The notes below the pieces were generated by a model. The model saw only the letters and a program-made list of their open reading frames with translations, was not told the origin of the DNA and did no database searches. From positions 46,179 to 110,178 of the forward strand of contig NZ_JAKGSD010000028.1 of NCBI RefSeq assembly GCF_021654135.1: DNA of 64,000 nucleotides, in the 5' to 3' direction. The position numbers and the translations under genes were made by a program. This document shows, piece by piece, positions 1 to 7,778 of this stretch. Origin of the DNA: Amycolatopsis tucumanensis (GTDB taxonomy: Bacteria; Actinomycetota; Actinomycetes; Mycobacteriales; Pseudonocardiaceae). The stretch's first letter is position 1. Every line of letters starts with the position of its first letter.

Positions 1-1010
1 CGGCGCGGCGTGACGCCGTAGTGGCGCTGCTCCTCGGGGGACAGGGACTCGATGATCCCCTCCTGCGCGGCGGGCGGCAGCGTGTGCAGGATCTTCATGA
101 CCCGGTCCTTGCGGCGGATCGCGCCCTGCCGGGTCGGCACGCCCGGGGTCGGCTGCATCTGCGCCGGGATGCCGGTGACGTCCTCGACACCGCCCGCGTG
201 GTGGCCGGCTTCGAACATGGCGCGCTCGGCGGCCATCTGGGCGGTGTCCTTCTCCTCGGACATGCCGATCGGGCCGTCCATGCGGCCGTTGAGGAACTGC
301 TTGACGACCGGCTCCTCGCTGGTCAGCAGCACCTCGCGGGGGCCGAACATGACCAGCTCCTTGCGGAACAGCATGCCCAGGTTGTCCGGCACGGTGCGGG
401 CCAGGTTGATGTTGTGCGTGACGATCAGGAACGTCGCGTCGATCTGCGCGTTCACGTCAATGAACAGCTGCGAGATGTAGGTGGTGCGGACCGGGTCCAG
501 ACCGGAGTCCGGCTCGTCGACCAGGATGATCTCCGGGTCCAGCACCAGGGCGCGGGCCAGGCCGGCGCGCTTGCGCATACCGCCGGAAATCTCGCCGGGC
601 AGCTTCTTCTCGGCACCGGCCAGACCGGTCATCTCGAGCTTTTCCAGGACGATCCGGCGGATCTCGGTCTCGGATTTCTTGGTGTGCTCGCGCAGCGGGA
701 ACGCGACGTTGTCGTAGAGGTTCATGGAACCGAACAGCGCGCCGTCCTGGAACAGCACTCCGAACAATTTTCGCGTTTCGTACAGCTTGTGCTCGCTGCA
801 CCGCACGATGTCGACACCGTTGATCATGCAGCTGCCCCGGTCGGGCTTGAGCAGCCCGATCATGGACTTCAGGAACACCGACTTTCCGGTGCCCGACGGG
901 CCCAGCATGACCGACACCTCACCCGGAGGCAGTGTCAAGGTCACGTCCCGCCAAATGGTCTGCCGCCCGAAGGACTTGGTCAGACCCTCGATGACCACCT
1001 CGGCACCCAT
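1..1010 (-). CDS. mkl: Mkl/MceG-type ABC transporter ATPase (3' end cut by window edge)
   Basis: This is an ATP-binding subunit of the Mce/MlaF class, which in actinobacteria powers Mce lipid importers from the cytoplasmic side. Read on the minus strand, the protein starts MGAEVVIEGLTKSFG. It shows a Walker A (GPSGTGKS), a signature (ISGGMRKR) and a Walker B followed by the D-loop (LVDEPDSGLDP). The ATG at 1010-1008 is preceded by GGGAGG at good spacing. About 336 codons are visible, close to the length of Mkl proteins, so little is missing. Its place after rplJ-rplL, on the side where rpoB normally follows, matches mkl of Mycobacterium. The long plus-strand frames over this stretch are shadows. 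Confidence 0.9.
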   Translation of the reverse strand, partial: MGAEVVIEGLTKSFGRQTIWRDVTLTLPPGEVSVMLGPSGTGKSVFLKSMIGLLKPDRGSCMINGVDIVRCSEHKLYETRKLFGVLFQDGALFGSMNLYDNVAFPLREHTKKSETEIRRIVLEKLEMTGLAGAEKKLPGEISGGMRKRAGLARALVLDPEIILVDEPDSGLDPVRTTYISQLFIDVNAQIDATFLIVTHNINLARTVPDNLGMLFRKELVMFGPREVLLTSEEPVVKQFLNGRMDGPIGMSEEKDTAQMAAERAMFEAGHHAGGVEDVTGIPAQMQPTPGVPTRQGAIRRKDRVMKILHTLPPAAQEGIIESLSPEEQRHYGVTPR

Positions 1011-1141
1011 CGAACCTCCCGCAGCTCCGACGCCGTGGATCAACACCCTGGCACACGCCTGCCCGGCGTCAACAAGGTGCAACGAGTCAAGTCCCGAGCA
1101 GGTTACTCATGAGTTTTTCAAGCCACAATCCAGGTGAAGAG

Positions 1142-1178
1142 AAAAAGGCGGGCCACCCACCGGGTGACCCGCCTTTTT
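1142..1178 (-). terminator. Intrinsic terminator of rplJ-rplL
   Basis: A strong hairpin lies just past the rplL stop. Its arms AAAAAGGCGGG and CCCGCCTTTTT are extended inward by five more pairs, and a T-run follows in the minus-strand direction. It separates rplL from mkl, which therefore needs its own promoter or read-through. Confidence 0.85.
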
Positions 1179-1197
1179 CGAGATGCGGAATTCGCGA

Positions 1198-1590
1198 CTA
1201 CTTGACGCTGACCTTGGCGCCGGCAGCCTCGAGCTTCTCCTTGGCCGCGTTGGCGGCGTCCTTGTCGACCTTCTCCAGGAGCGGCTTCGGGGCGCCCTCG
1301 ACGAGCTCCTTGGCCTCCTTCAGGCCCAGGCCGGAGACGACCTCGCGGACGACCTTGATGACCTGGATCTTCTTGTCGCCGGCACCCTCGAGGATGACGT
1401 CGAACTCGTCCTTCTCCTCCTCGGCCGGGGCACCGGCAGCGGCGGCACCCGGGGCGGCGGCCGCGACGGCGACCGGCGCGGCGGCGGTGACGTCGAAGGT
1501 CTCCTCGAACTTCTTCACGAAGTCCGAGAGCTCCAGCAGGGTCAGCTCCTTGAACGCGTCGAGCAGTTCGTCGGTGCTCAGCTTCGCCAT
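1198..1590 (-). CDS. rplL: 50S ribosomal protein L7/L12
   Basis: The product is the ribosomal stalk protein that recruits and stimulates translation GTPases. The 130-residue protein starts MAKLSTDELLDAFKE and has the usual layout. An N-terminal dimerisation helix is followed by an Ala/Pro/Gly-rich hinge (about residues 35-60) and a compact C-terminal domain with the conserved GLGLKEAKELVE stretch. It lies 45 bp downstream of rplJ and is followed by a terminator, so the pair forms one transcript. Length and sequence are typical. Confidence 0.98.
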   Translation of the reverse strand: MAKLSTDELLDAFKELTLLELSDFVKKFEETFDVTAAAPVAVAAAAPGAAAAGAPAEEEKDEFDVILEGAGDKKIQVIKVVREVVSGLGLKEAKELVEGAPKPLLEKVDKDAANAAKEKLEAAGAKVSVK

Positions 1591-1635
1591 GATGGCGTTC
1601 CTTTCCTAACGGGTGGTACGGGGTGGGTGGTTACT

Positions 1636-2172
1636 TCAGCTCTCGGCGGGTGCCTCGTCGCCCTGCTGCTTGTCCGCGAGGGCCTGCGCAAGGCGGGCGA
1701 CCTGGGACGCCGGGGCCTGGAACAGAGCCGCGGCCTGGGACAGCTTGGCCTTGAACGCGCCTGCCGCCTTGGCGAGGAGAACCTCGCGGCTGTCGAGGTC
1801 GGCGATCTGGTTGACCTCGTCGACGGACAGCGGGCGGCCGTCCATGTAGCCGCCCTTGATGACCAGGGCGGCGTTGTCCTTGGCGAAGTTCTTCAGGGCC
1901 TTCGCGGCGTCGACCGGCTCACCCTGCACGAAGGCGATCGCGGTCGGGCCGACGAAGAGATCCTGGAGACCCTCGATGCCGGCCTCTTCCGCGGCCCGCT
2001 GCACGAGGGTGTTCTTCGCAACCCGGTACTTGGCACTGGTGCCGAGAGCGCGGCGCAGCTCGCTGAGCTGGGACACGGAGAGGCCGTTGTACTGGGTGAT
2101 GACGGTGGCCGAGCTGCTGCGGAAGTGGTCCGCGATCTCGGCGACGGCCGCCACCTTGTCCGGCTTCGCCAT
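1636..2172 (-). CDS. rplJ: 50S ribosomal protein L10
   Basis: L10 anchors L7/L12 dimers to 23S rRNA and represses its own operon by binding the mRNA leader. I chose the ATG at 2172 (MAKPDKVAAVAEIADHF) because AGGAGG sits just upstream and the start matches the family. An upstream in-frame extension would translate the regulatory leader. The 178-residue product has the normal length, ending in a stalk-binding helix and a short acidic tail. It is co-transcribed with rplL. Confidence 0.97.
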   Translation of the reverse strand: MAKPDKVAAVAEIADHFRSSSATVITQYNGLSVSQLSELRRALGTSAKYRVAKNTLVQRAAEEAGIEGLQDLFVGPTAIAFVQGEPVDAAKALKNFAKDNAALVIKGGYMDGRPLSVDEVNQIADLDSREVLLAKAAGAFKAKLSQAAALFQAPASQVARLAQALADKQQGDEAPAES

Positions 2173-2285
2173 GGGTCGCCTCCTCTCTTGGCTGGTTTGA
2201 CCGCCTTGTGCGAGGAGTCCCGGGAAGAAGAAAACGCCCACGCGCAGCAAGCACGGGGCGTGTGGCACACCAGGGGTGTGCAGCC
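2173..2285 (-). promoter_or_regulatory. rplJ leader region (L10-type autoregulatory leader)
   Basis: The leader upstream of rplJ folds into two visible hairpins. A perfect 7-bp stem (GCACACC/GGTGTGC, 2265-2281) comes first, then a stem-loop with a T-rich tail (2225-2261), then the Shine-Dalgarno. L10 leaders are a known r-protein autoregulatory RNA, but I cannot confirm the consensus kink-turn by eye. The transcription start was not identified. Confidence 0.55.
2225..2261 (-). terminator. Attenuator hairpin in the rplJ leader
   Basis: On the minus strand, ACGCCCCGTGC and GCGCGTGGGCGT pair around a TTGCT loop with one bulged T. The sequence TTTCTTCTT follows immediately. The shape is that of an intrinsic terminator, yet it lies about 50 bp before the rplJ start, so it most likely acts as a transcription attenuator for rplJ-rplL. 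Confidence 0.6.
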
Positions 2286-2473
2286 TCGTTCTTCCTGCGC
2301 GGGCCGCCCCTCCTTGTTCCGGGGCACTTCGCTTCGCGCCTGACGGCGTGAAGAACCAGCGGTCTTCGGTAGAACCGTCGTCCATAGTACCTGGCCTGCG
2401 CGGGCGGCTTGCCGGCCCCCTGGTTACGCGGTCCGTGATGACTCGGCCACCCGGTGGCAGGCATCATGGGCGC

Positions 2474-3403
2474 GTGGTGGAGCAGCGACCAGGCCAACAG
2501 CCCGACGAGCCTTCCCGGGACCCCAGCGGCGAGCCGCCGGCGGGTGGCTCGGCCGTGGAACCGGCCCAGCCGCAGCTCGATCCGGAGCAGCTGCGGCAGT
2601 TCCAGCAGTTCCAGCAGTTCCAGGACTTCCTCCGCTACACCGAGGCGCAGCGGCAGAGCAACGGAGACCTGGTGCCGACGCAGAACGCGCCGGTGCAGAA
2701 CGTCCCGGCCCCGCACGCGCCGGTGCAGAGTGCGCCCGGGTACGGCCCGCCCACACAGCCTGGGCACGGTGGACCGCCCGTTCCGCCACCGCCGTACGGC
2801 CAGCTCCAGCCTCTCCCCCAGCCCGGCCCGAAGATCAGGGCACCGAAGTGGGCGAAACGGCTGGCGGGGAAGCTGCTGTCCGCACTGCTGTTCCTGATCG
2901 TCCTGATCGTGGCCGGCAAGCTGGCGTACAACCACTTCTTCCCCGAGGACGATCCGGATCTACCCGCCGCCCAGACCGGCGGTGGCACGTACCACACCAA
3001 CGTGCTCTACTCGGCCAACCCGTACGAAGCGGCTCGCCAGATCTACCAGCAGATCGGTCAGAACCTGCCGGACCGCGCCTGCGGCCTGATCGCACCGGAG
3101 GTGCGTCAGAAGTTCGCGAACGACCTCGGGTACGCGACCTGTGAGCAGGCGTCGGCCGAGATCTACAAGCAGGTGACGAACCGGATCAGCTGGGCCAGTT
3201 CACTGCCGTTCGGTGGCGCCCCTCCCCAGGGAGCCACCGAGGTGCGCATCGACTCCTGCGAATACGAGATCACCGGCGGCCCGGCGCTCGGTGTCTTCGT
3301 CGTCAGGGAGGTCAACACCAACCAGTGGCTCGTCGTGGGCCACGAGCCGGGCCCCACGGTGTGCCCCGCGCCGAGCACGGCGGTCACTCCCACCAGCCGA
3401 TAG
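2474..3403 (+). CDS. Proline-rich single-pass membrane protein of unknown function
   Basis: I do not recognise a named family. The N-terminal 120 residues are Pro/Gln-rich with repeated QQFQ and APVQ motifs and should be cytoplasmic. One membrane helix follows (LLSALLFLIVLIVAG), then a globular extracytoplasmic domain of about 150 residues containing three cysteines. This layout resembles many actinobacterial envelope proteins of unknown function. The start is uncertain: GTG 2474 (VVEQRPGQQ) and ATG 2438 are both possible and neither has a clear ribosome binding site. The gene diverges from rplJ and converges on rplA, with a shared terminator. Confidence 0.75.
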   Translation: MVEQRPGQQPDEPSRDPSGEPPAGGSAVEPAQPQLDPEQLRQFQQFQQFQDFLRYTEAQRQSNGDLVPTQNAPVQNVPAPHAPVQSAPGYGPPTQPGHGGPPVPPPPYGQLQPLPQPGPKIRAPKWAKRLAGKLLSALLFLIVLIVAGKLAYNHFFPEDDPDLPAAQTGGGTYHTNVLYSANPYEAARQIYQQIGQNLPDRACGLIAPEVRQKFANDLGYATCEQASAEIYKQVTNRISWASSLPFGGAPPQGATEVRIDSCEYEITGGPALGVFVVREVNTNQWLVVGHEPGPTVCPAPSTAVTPTSR

Positions 3404-3404
3404 A

Positions 3405-3440
3405 AGAAGGGCCCCGGCGCAGCAGCGCCGGGGCCCTTCT
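3405..3440. terminator. Bidirectional terminator
   Basis: A perfect 16-bp stem (AGAAGGGCCCCGGCGC and its complement) around an AGCA loop lies between two convergent genes, two bases after the membrane-protein stop and 13 bases from the rplA stop. It can serve both. Confidence 0.85.
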
Positions 3441-3453
3441 CTCGAAACTACCG

Positions 3454-4173
3454 TCAGACGGTCGCGTCCTCGGCGAGGAGGTTGCGCGTCCGGGCGGGGT
3501 CGACCGGGATGCCGCGCCCCATGGTGGTCGAGACGACCACCTTCTTGATGTAGCGGCCCTTCGCGGCGGACGGCTTCGCCCGCAGGATCTCGTCCAGCGC
3601 GGCCGCGTAGTTCTCCACCAGCTTCTCGACGTCGAACGACGACTTGCCGATCACCAGGTGCAGGTTGGCCTGCTTGTCGACGCGGAAGTCGATCTTGCCG
3701 CCCTTGATCTCGGTGACCGCCTTCGCCACGTCGGGCGTCACGGTGCCGCTCTTCGGGTTCGGCATCAGGCCACGCGGGCCCAGGATGCGGGCGATGCGCC
3801 CGACCTTCGCCATCTGGTCCGGCGTCGCGACAGCGGCGTCGAAGTCGAGCCAGCCACCCTGGATTCGCTCGATCAGGTCGTCGCTGCCGACGGCGTCCGC
3901 ACCGGCGGCCTCGGCCTGCGCGGCCTTGTCGCCGACGGCGAACGCGATGACGCGGACGGTCTTACCGGTACCGTGCGGCAGGTTCACGGTGCCGCGGACC
4001 ATCTGGTCGGCCTTGCGGGGGTCGACGCCGAGGCGCATCGCGACCTCGACCGTCTCGTCCATCTTGGACTTGGAGAGCTCCTTCGCCAGCTTGACGGCCT
4101 CGAGCGGGGCGTAGAGCCGCTCGCGGTCGATCTGCTCAGCCGTCTGGCGGTAAGCCTTGCTGCGCTTTGCCAT
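3454..4173 (-). CDS. rplA: 50S ribosomal protein L1
   Basis: L1 forms the mobile L1 stalk of the large subunit and, in many bacteria, represses translation of the L11 operon. The 239-residue protein starts MAKRSKAYRQTAEQID and includes the conserved stretches VRGTVNLPHGTGK, GPRGLMPNPKSGTVT and GGKIDFRVDK. It follows rplK on the same strand, with a spacer of about 180 bp that contains a broken copy of the rplK end. It terminates at the shared hairpin. Confidence 0.98.
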   Translation of the reverse strand: MAKRSKAYRQTAEQIDRERLYAPLEAVKLAKELSKSKMDETVEVAMRLGVDPRKADQMVRGTVNLPHGTGKTVRVIAFAVGDKAAQAEAAGADAVGSDDLIERIQGGWLDFDAAVATPDQMAKVGRIARILGPRGLMPNPKSGTVTPDVAKAVTEIKGGKIDFRVDKQANLHLVIGKSSFDVEKLVENYAAALDEILRAKPSAAKGRYIKKVVVSTTMGRGIPVDPARTRNLLAEDATV

Positions 4174-4251
4174 GTCTGTCCTTAGCTAGAAAGTGGATCA
4201 GTTGTGGTACGAGCCAGCGCCTGGCTCTCCCACATCCGGGAAAACCGGATT

Positions 4252-4336
4252 TACTCGACCGTGATGCCCATCGACCGGGCGGTGCCGGCGATGCTGCTTT
4301 TGACCAGCACTGTGCCGCCTGCTCGATGTCGTTGGC
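4252..4336 (-). repeat. Partial duplicate of the rplK 3' end in the rplK-rplA spacer
   Basis: Bases 4252-4293 (42 nt) repeat 4354-4395 exactly, and 4314-4336 (23 nt) repeat 4402-4424 exactly. Both parent blocks are the 3' end of rplK. Between the blocks the copy has 20 unrelated bases where rplK has six. The copy thus encodes the last residues of L11 (…MGITVE) and even ends in its own stop (TAA rather than TAG), but it lies past the real stop and has no start. It is a decayed tandem duplication. Confidence 0.9.
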
Positions 4337-4352
4337 AGTCGCGGTGCGGAAC

Positions 4353-4784
4353 CTACTCGACCGTGATGCCCATCGACCGGGCGGTGCCGGCGATGATCTT
4401 CGCCGCCTGCTCGATGTCGTTGGCGTTCAGGTCCGACTTCTTGGTCTCGGCGATCTCGCGCACCTGGTCCCAGGTCACCTTGGCGACCTTGGTCTTGTGC
4501 GGCTCGGCCGAACCCTTGTCGATGCCAGCGGCCTTCAGCAGCAGCCGAGCGGCCGGCGGCGTCTTCAGCTTGAAGTCGAACGACCGGTCTTCGTACACGG
4601 AGATCTCGACCGGCACCACGTTGCCGCGCTGCGACTCGGTCGCGGCGTTGTAGGCCTTGCAGAACTCCATGATGTTGACGCCGTGCTGACCCAGCGCGGG
4701 GCCGACCGGCGGAGCCGGGTTCGCGGCACCCGCCTGAATCTGCAGCTTGATGATCGCTGCAAGCTTCTTCTTCTTGGGTGGCAT
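4353..4784 (-). CDS. rplK: 50S ribosomal protein L11
   Basis: L11 forms the GTPase-associated centre of the ribosome with 23S rRNA and is needed for RelA-dependent ppGpp signalling. The 143-residue protein starts MPPKKKKLAAIIKLQI. It contains the proline-rich PAPPVGPALGQHG hinge and the C-terminal RNA-binding domain with NANDIEQAAKIIAGTARSMG. Length and sequence are typical. It lies 77 bp downstream of nusG in the usual order. Confidence 0.98.
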   Translation of the reverse strand: MPPKKKKLAAIIKLQIQAGAANPAPPVGPALGQHGVNIMEFCKAYNAATESQRGNVVPVEISVYEDRSFDFKLKTPPAARLLLKAAGIDKGSAEPHKTKVAKVTWDQVREIAETKKSDLNANDIEQAAKIIAGTARSMGITVE

Positions 4785-4861
4785 TCCTAGTTCCTATTCA
4801 GTACCGAGTACCCCGCGCGCCTGCCTGCGCGCGAGGGCCAACGATCCAGTGTACTGGGTCG

Positions 4862-5692
4862 TCAGATCTTGGAGACCTGGTTGAACGACAGCTCGACCGG
4901 CGTCTCGCGGCCGAAGATCGAAACCAGGACCTTCAACTTCTGCGCGTCCGCGTTGACCTCGCTGATCGTCGCGGGCAGCGTCGCGAACGGGCCGTCCATG
5001 ACGGTGACCGACTCGCCCACCTCGAAGTCGACCTCGACCGCGGGCGCGCCCAGCGCGGCCTCCGCCGAGGCGGCCTCGCCCTTGGCCTTCGCCGGGGCGG
5101 GCTTTTCGACCTTCGGGGCCAGGAACTTCAGCACGTCGTCGATGCTCAGCGGCGACGGCTTCGAGGTCGCGCCGACGAACCCGGTGACACCCGGCGTGTT
5201 GCGCACCGCGCTCCACGAGGCGTCGTTCAGCTCCATCCGGACCAGGATGTAGCCGGGCAGCACCTTCTGCTGCACCACCTTGCGCTGGCCGTTCTTGATC
5301 TGCGTGACCTCTTCGGTCGGGACCTCGATCTGGAAGATGTAGTCCTCGACGTCCAGCGTCTGGGTACGGGTCTCGAGGTTGTTCTTGACCTTGTTCTCGT
5401 ACCCGGCGTAGGAGTGCACGACGTACCAGTCGCCCGGGAGCGAGCGCAGCTCCTTGCGCAGCTTCTCGACCGGGTCCTCGTCGTCGTCCTCGGCGGGCGC
5501 GGCCTCGGCGGCCGGCTCGGCCACCTCGTCGCCCGCCTGCTCGTCGTCGGCCGCGGCCTCTTCCGGCTCGGCGTCGAGTTCGGCGACCGCGCCGTCGGCG
5601 TCCTGGTCGGACTCGACGGCCTCGTCCTCAGCCACCGCCTCGACCGGCTCGTCGTACTCGTCGCCGGCTGCGACGCCGTTCTCGGAGGTCAC
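4862..5692 (-). CDS. nusG: Transcription termination/antitermination factor NusG
   Basis: NusG binds RNA polymerase and links it to Rho and to the ribosome. The first 95 residues or so are a very acidic Glu/Asp/Ala tail, as in other actinobacterial NusG proteins. The NGN domain follows (WYVVHSYAGYENKVKNNL), then a KOW domain (FEVGESVTVMDGPFA). I prefer GTG 5692 (VTSENGVAAG) because AGAGGA lies six bases upstream; GTG 5707 is the alternative. It sits between secE and rplK in the conserved order. Confidence 0.95.
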   Translation of the reverse strand: MTSENGVAAGDEYDEPVEAVAEDEAVESDQDADGAVAELDAEPEEAAADDEQAGDEVAEPAAEAAPAEDDDEDPVEKLRKELRSLPGDWYVVHSYAGYENKVKNNLETRTQTLDVEDYIFQIEVPTEEVTQIKNGQRKVVQQKVLPGYILVRMELNDASWSAVRNTPGVTGFVGATSKPSPLSIDDVLKFLAPKVEKPAPAKAKGEAASAEAALGAPAVEVDFEVGESVTVMDGPFATLPATISEVNADAQKLKVLVSIFGRETPVELSFNQVSKI

Positions 5693-5747
5693 GTTCCGTC
5701 CTCTCACTTGATCGCTTGTCGTGTCCGTGCCGGCCCGCGGGACGCGC

Positions 5748-6191
5748 TCAGCCGAACAGCCAGAACACGCCCTTGCGGAACGCGAAGTCCAGCAACGAGA
5801 CCAGCGCGACCATGAAGGCCACGAAGACCAGCACGACCGTGGTGTAGGTGACCATCTGCTTGCGCGTCGGCCAGATGACCTTGCGCAGCTCGGCCCACAC
5901 CTCGCGGATGAACCGCACCAGCCTCGCGAACAGCGACGGCTTCTTGTCCTTGCGAGTCCGCTTCGGGGTCGCGCGACCCTTCTTGACCTCGCCCGCCTTG
6001 GCCTTGCCGTCGGTGACCGGGCTAGCGGCCGAAGCCTTGCCCGACGGACGCGCCTTGTCGCCGTCCTTGGCCGCCTTGCCGGCAGGGCGCGCGGAGGCGC
6101 GACGTTCGCGCCGCGCCGCAGCCGTGACCGGACGCGCAGCCCGCTTGGGCTCCTGCTCCTGGCCCTTGCCGCCGGCGTCGTTGTCGCTCAC
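5748..6191 (-). CDS. secE: Preprotein translocase subunit SecE
   Basis: SecE is the small essential subunit of the SecYEG channel. The basic, low-complexity N-terminus (Lys/Arg/Ala-rich, about 90 residues) is an actinobacterial feature. The conserved part is FIREVWAELRKVIWPTRKQM followed by a single C-terminal membrane helix (VVLVFVAFMVALVSLLDFAF). The start is GTG 6191, with GGAGGAG upstream. It directly follows tRNA-Trp, an arrangement common in this phylum. Confidence 0.95.
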   Translation of the reverse strand: MSDNDAGGKGQEQEPKRAARPVTAAARRERRASARPAGKAAKDGDKARPSGKASAASPVTDGKAKAGEVKKGRATPKRTRKDKKPSLFARLVRFIREVWAELRKVIWPTRKQMVTYTTVVLVFVAFMVALVSLLDFAFRKGVFWLFG

Positions 6192-6224
6192 GACCACTCC
6201 TCCGCTAAGGCACCTACATCGACG

Positions 6225-6297
<73 letters not shown>

Positions 6298-6466
6298 TCG
6301 AGCAATCCAGCCGCTCGCTGGACGCCCTTGACCCTCCCCGCATGCCCTGCGGGGTCAGGCGCCGGACGTTCCAAGTTCGGAAGTCTACGGCAAGCCCGGA
6401 AGGGGCCCGCAACCGAGGGGCGCAGAACGGCTCCCGCGTGCTCCTCGACACACGCGACGTGCGAAC

Positions 6467-7702
6467 ATGAAGGCCATGAGCGCACCCGCAACCGTCACCG
6501 CCAGCTCCCGCATTTCGGCCCGGATCGCCGGCATCACGCCGTCGGCCACCCTCGCCGTGGACGCGAAGGCGAAGGAGCTGAAGGCGCAGGGCCGCCCGGT
6601 GATCGGCTTCGGTGCGGGGCAGCCGGACTTCCCCACCCCCGACTACGTCGTGGAGGCGGCCGCGAAGGCCGTCCACGACCGGGCCAACCACGGTTACACC
6701 GCGGCCGGCGGCCTGCCCGAGCTGAAGGAGGCCATCGCGGCGAAGACCCTGCGCGACACCGGCTTCGCCATCGAGCCCAGCCAGGTCCTGGTCACCAACG
6801 GCGGCAAGCAGGCCGTCTACTCCGCCTTCGCCACGCTGTGCGACCCGGGCGACGAGGTCCTGCTGCTCGCGCCGTACTGGACCACCTACCCCGAGTCGAT
6901 CAAGCTCGCCGGCGGTGTGCCGGTGCAGGTCACGGCCGACGAGTCGACCGGATACCGGGTCACCGTCGAGCAGCTGGAGGCCGCGCGCACCGACCGCACC
7001 AAGGTGCTGCTGTTCAACTCGCCGTCCAACCCGACCGGCGCGGTCTACAGCCGCGAGCAGATCGAGGCCATCGGCAAGTGGGCCCTCGAGCACGGCATCT
7101 GGGTGATCACCGACGAGATCTACGAGCACCTGACCTACGACGGCGTGCAGAACCACTCGATGCCGGTCGTGGTGCCCGAGCTGGCCGACCGGACCCTGGT
7201 GCTCAACGGCGTCGCCAAGACCTACTCGATGACCGGCTGGCGCGTCGGCTGGATCGCCGGCCCCAAGGACGTGATCAAGGCCGCGACGAGCTACCAGTCG
7301 CACCTGTGCGGCAACGTGTCGAACGTCGCACAGCGGGCCGCGCTGGCCGCCGTCGCGGGGCCGCTGGACGTGGTCGCCGAGATGCGCGCCGCGTTCGACG
7401 CCCGCCGCAAGAAGATCGTCTCGCTGCTGTCGGACATCCCGGGCGTCACCTGCCCGACCCCGGAGGGCGCGTTCTACGCGTACCCGTCGTTCAAGGAGCT
7501 CCTCGGCAAGGAGATCCGCGGCGAGAAGCCGGCCGACACGCTGGAGCTGGCCGACCTGATGCTGCGCGAGGCCGACGTGGCCGCGGTGCCGGGCGAGGCG
7601 TTCGGCACGCCGGGCTACTTCCGGTTCTCCTACGCGCTGGCCGAGTCGGACCTCGTGGAGGGCGTGGAGCGGATCGCCGCCCTGCTGTCCGAGGCGAAGT
7701 AA
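6467..7702 (+). CDS. Class I PLP-dependent aminotransferase (aspartate aminotransferase-like)
   Basis: A fold-type I aminotransferase of about 410 residues. It shows the N-terminal substrate motif FGAGQPDFPTP, the Asn of NSPSNPTGAVYS, and the PLP-binding region with Lys near residue 252 (NGVAKTYSMTGWR). The Arg of FRFSYA near the C-terminus binds the substrate carboxylate. The family interconverts aspartate and oxaloacetate, but some members act on other amino acids. The start may be ATG 6467 or ATG 6476; neither has a good ribosome binding site. It diverges from tRNA-Trp/secE and ends at a strong terminator. Confidence 0.9.
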   Translation: MKAMSAPATVTASSRISARIAGITPSATLAVDAKAKELKAQGRPVIGFGAGQPDFPTPDYVVEAAAKAVHDRANHGYTAAGGLPELKEAIAAKTLRDTGFAIEPSQVLVTNGGKQAVYSAFATLCDPGDEVLLLAPYWTTYPESIKLAGGVPVQVTADESTGYRVTVEQLEAARTDRTKVLLFNSPSNPTGAVYSREQIEAIGKWALEHGIWVITDEIYEHLTYDGVQNHSMPVVVPELADRTLVLNGVAKTYSMTGWRVGWIAGPKDVIKAATSYQSHLCGNVSNVAQRAALAAVAGPLDVVAEMRAAFDARRKKIVSLLSDIPGVTCPTPEGAFYAYPSFKELLGKEIRGEKPADTLELADLMLREADVAAVPGEAFGTPGYFRFSYALAESDLVEGVERIAALLSEAK

Positions 7703-7716
7703 CCCGATCGAGTCAA

Positions 7717-7755
7717 CCGAAGCGCCACTTCCGCATGCCGGAAGTGGCGCTTCGG
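7717..7755 (+). terminator. Intrinsic terminator after the aminotransferase
   Basis: A perfect 17-bp stem (CCGAAGCGCCACTTCCG and its complement) is followed by CGTTTTC. It lies 14 bp past the stop and 23 bp before the next start. Confidence 0.85.
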
Positions 7756-7778
7756 CGTTTTCGGGGTAGCCGTAGCGG

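Noticed and set aside
21..1112. A 363-codon plus-strand frame at the left edge
   Set aside because: The minus strand encodes a clear ABC ATPase with Walker and signature motifs and a good ribosome binding site, so this is a shadow.
1636..2385. A longer rplJ starting at 2385
   Set aside because: The added N-terminus would translate the leader hairpins; ATG 2172 has AGGAGG and matches the L10 family start.
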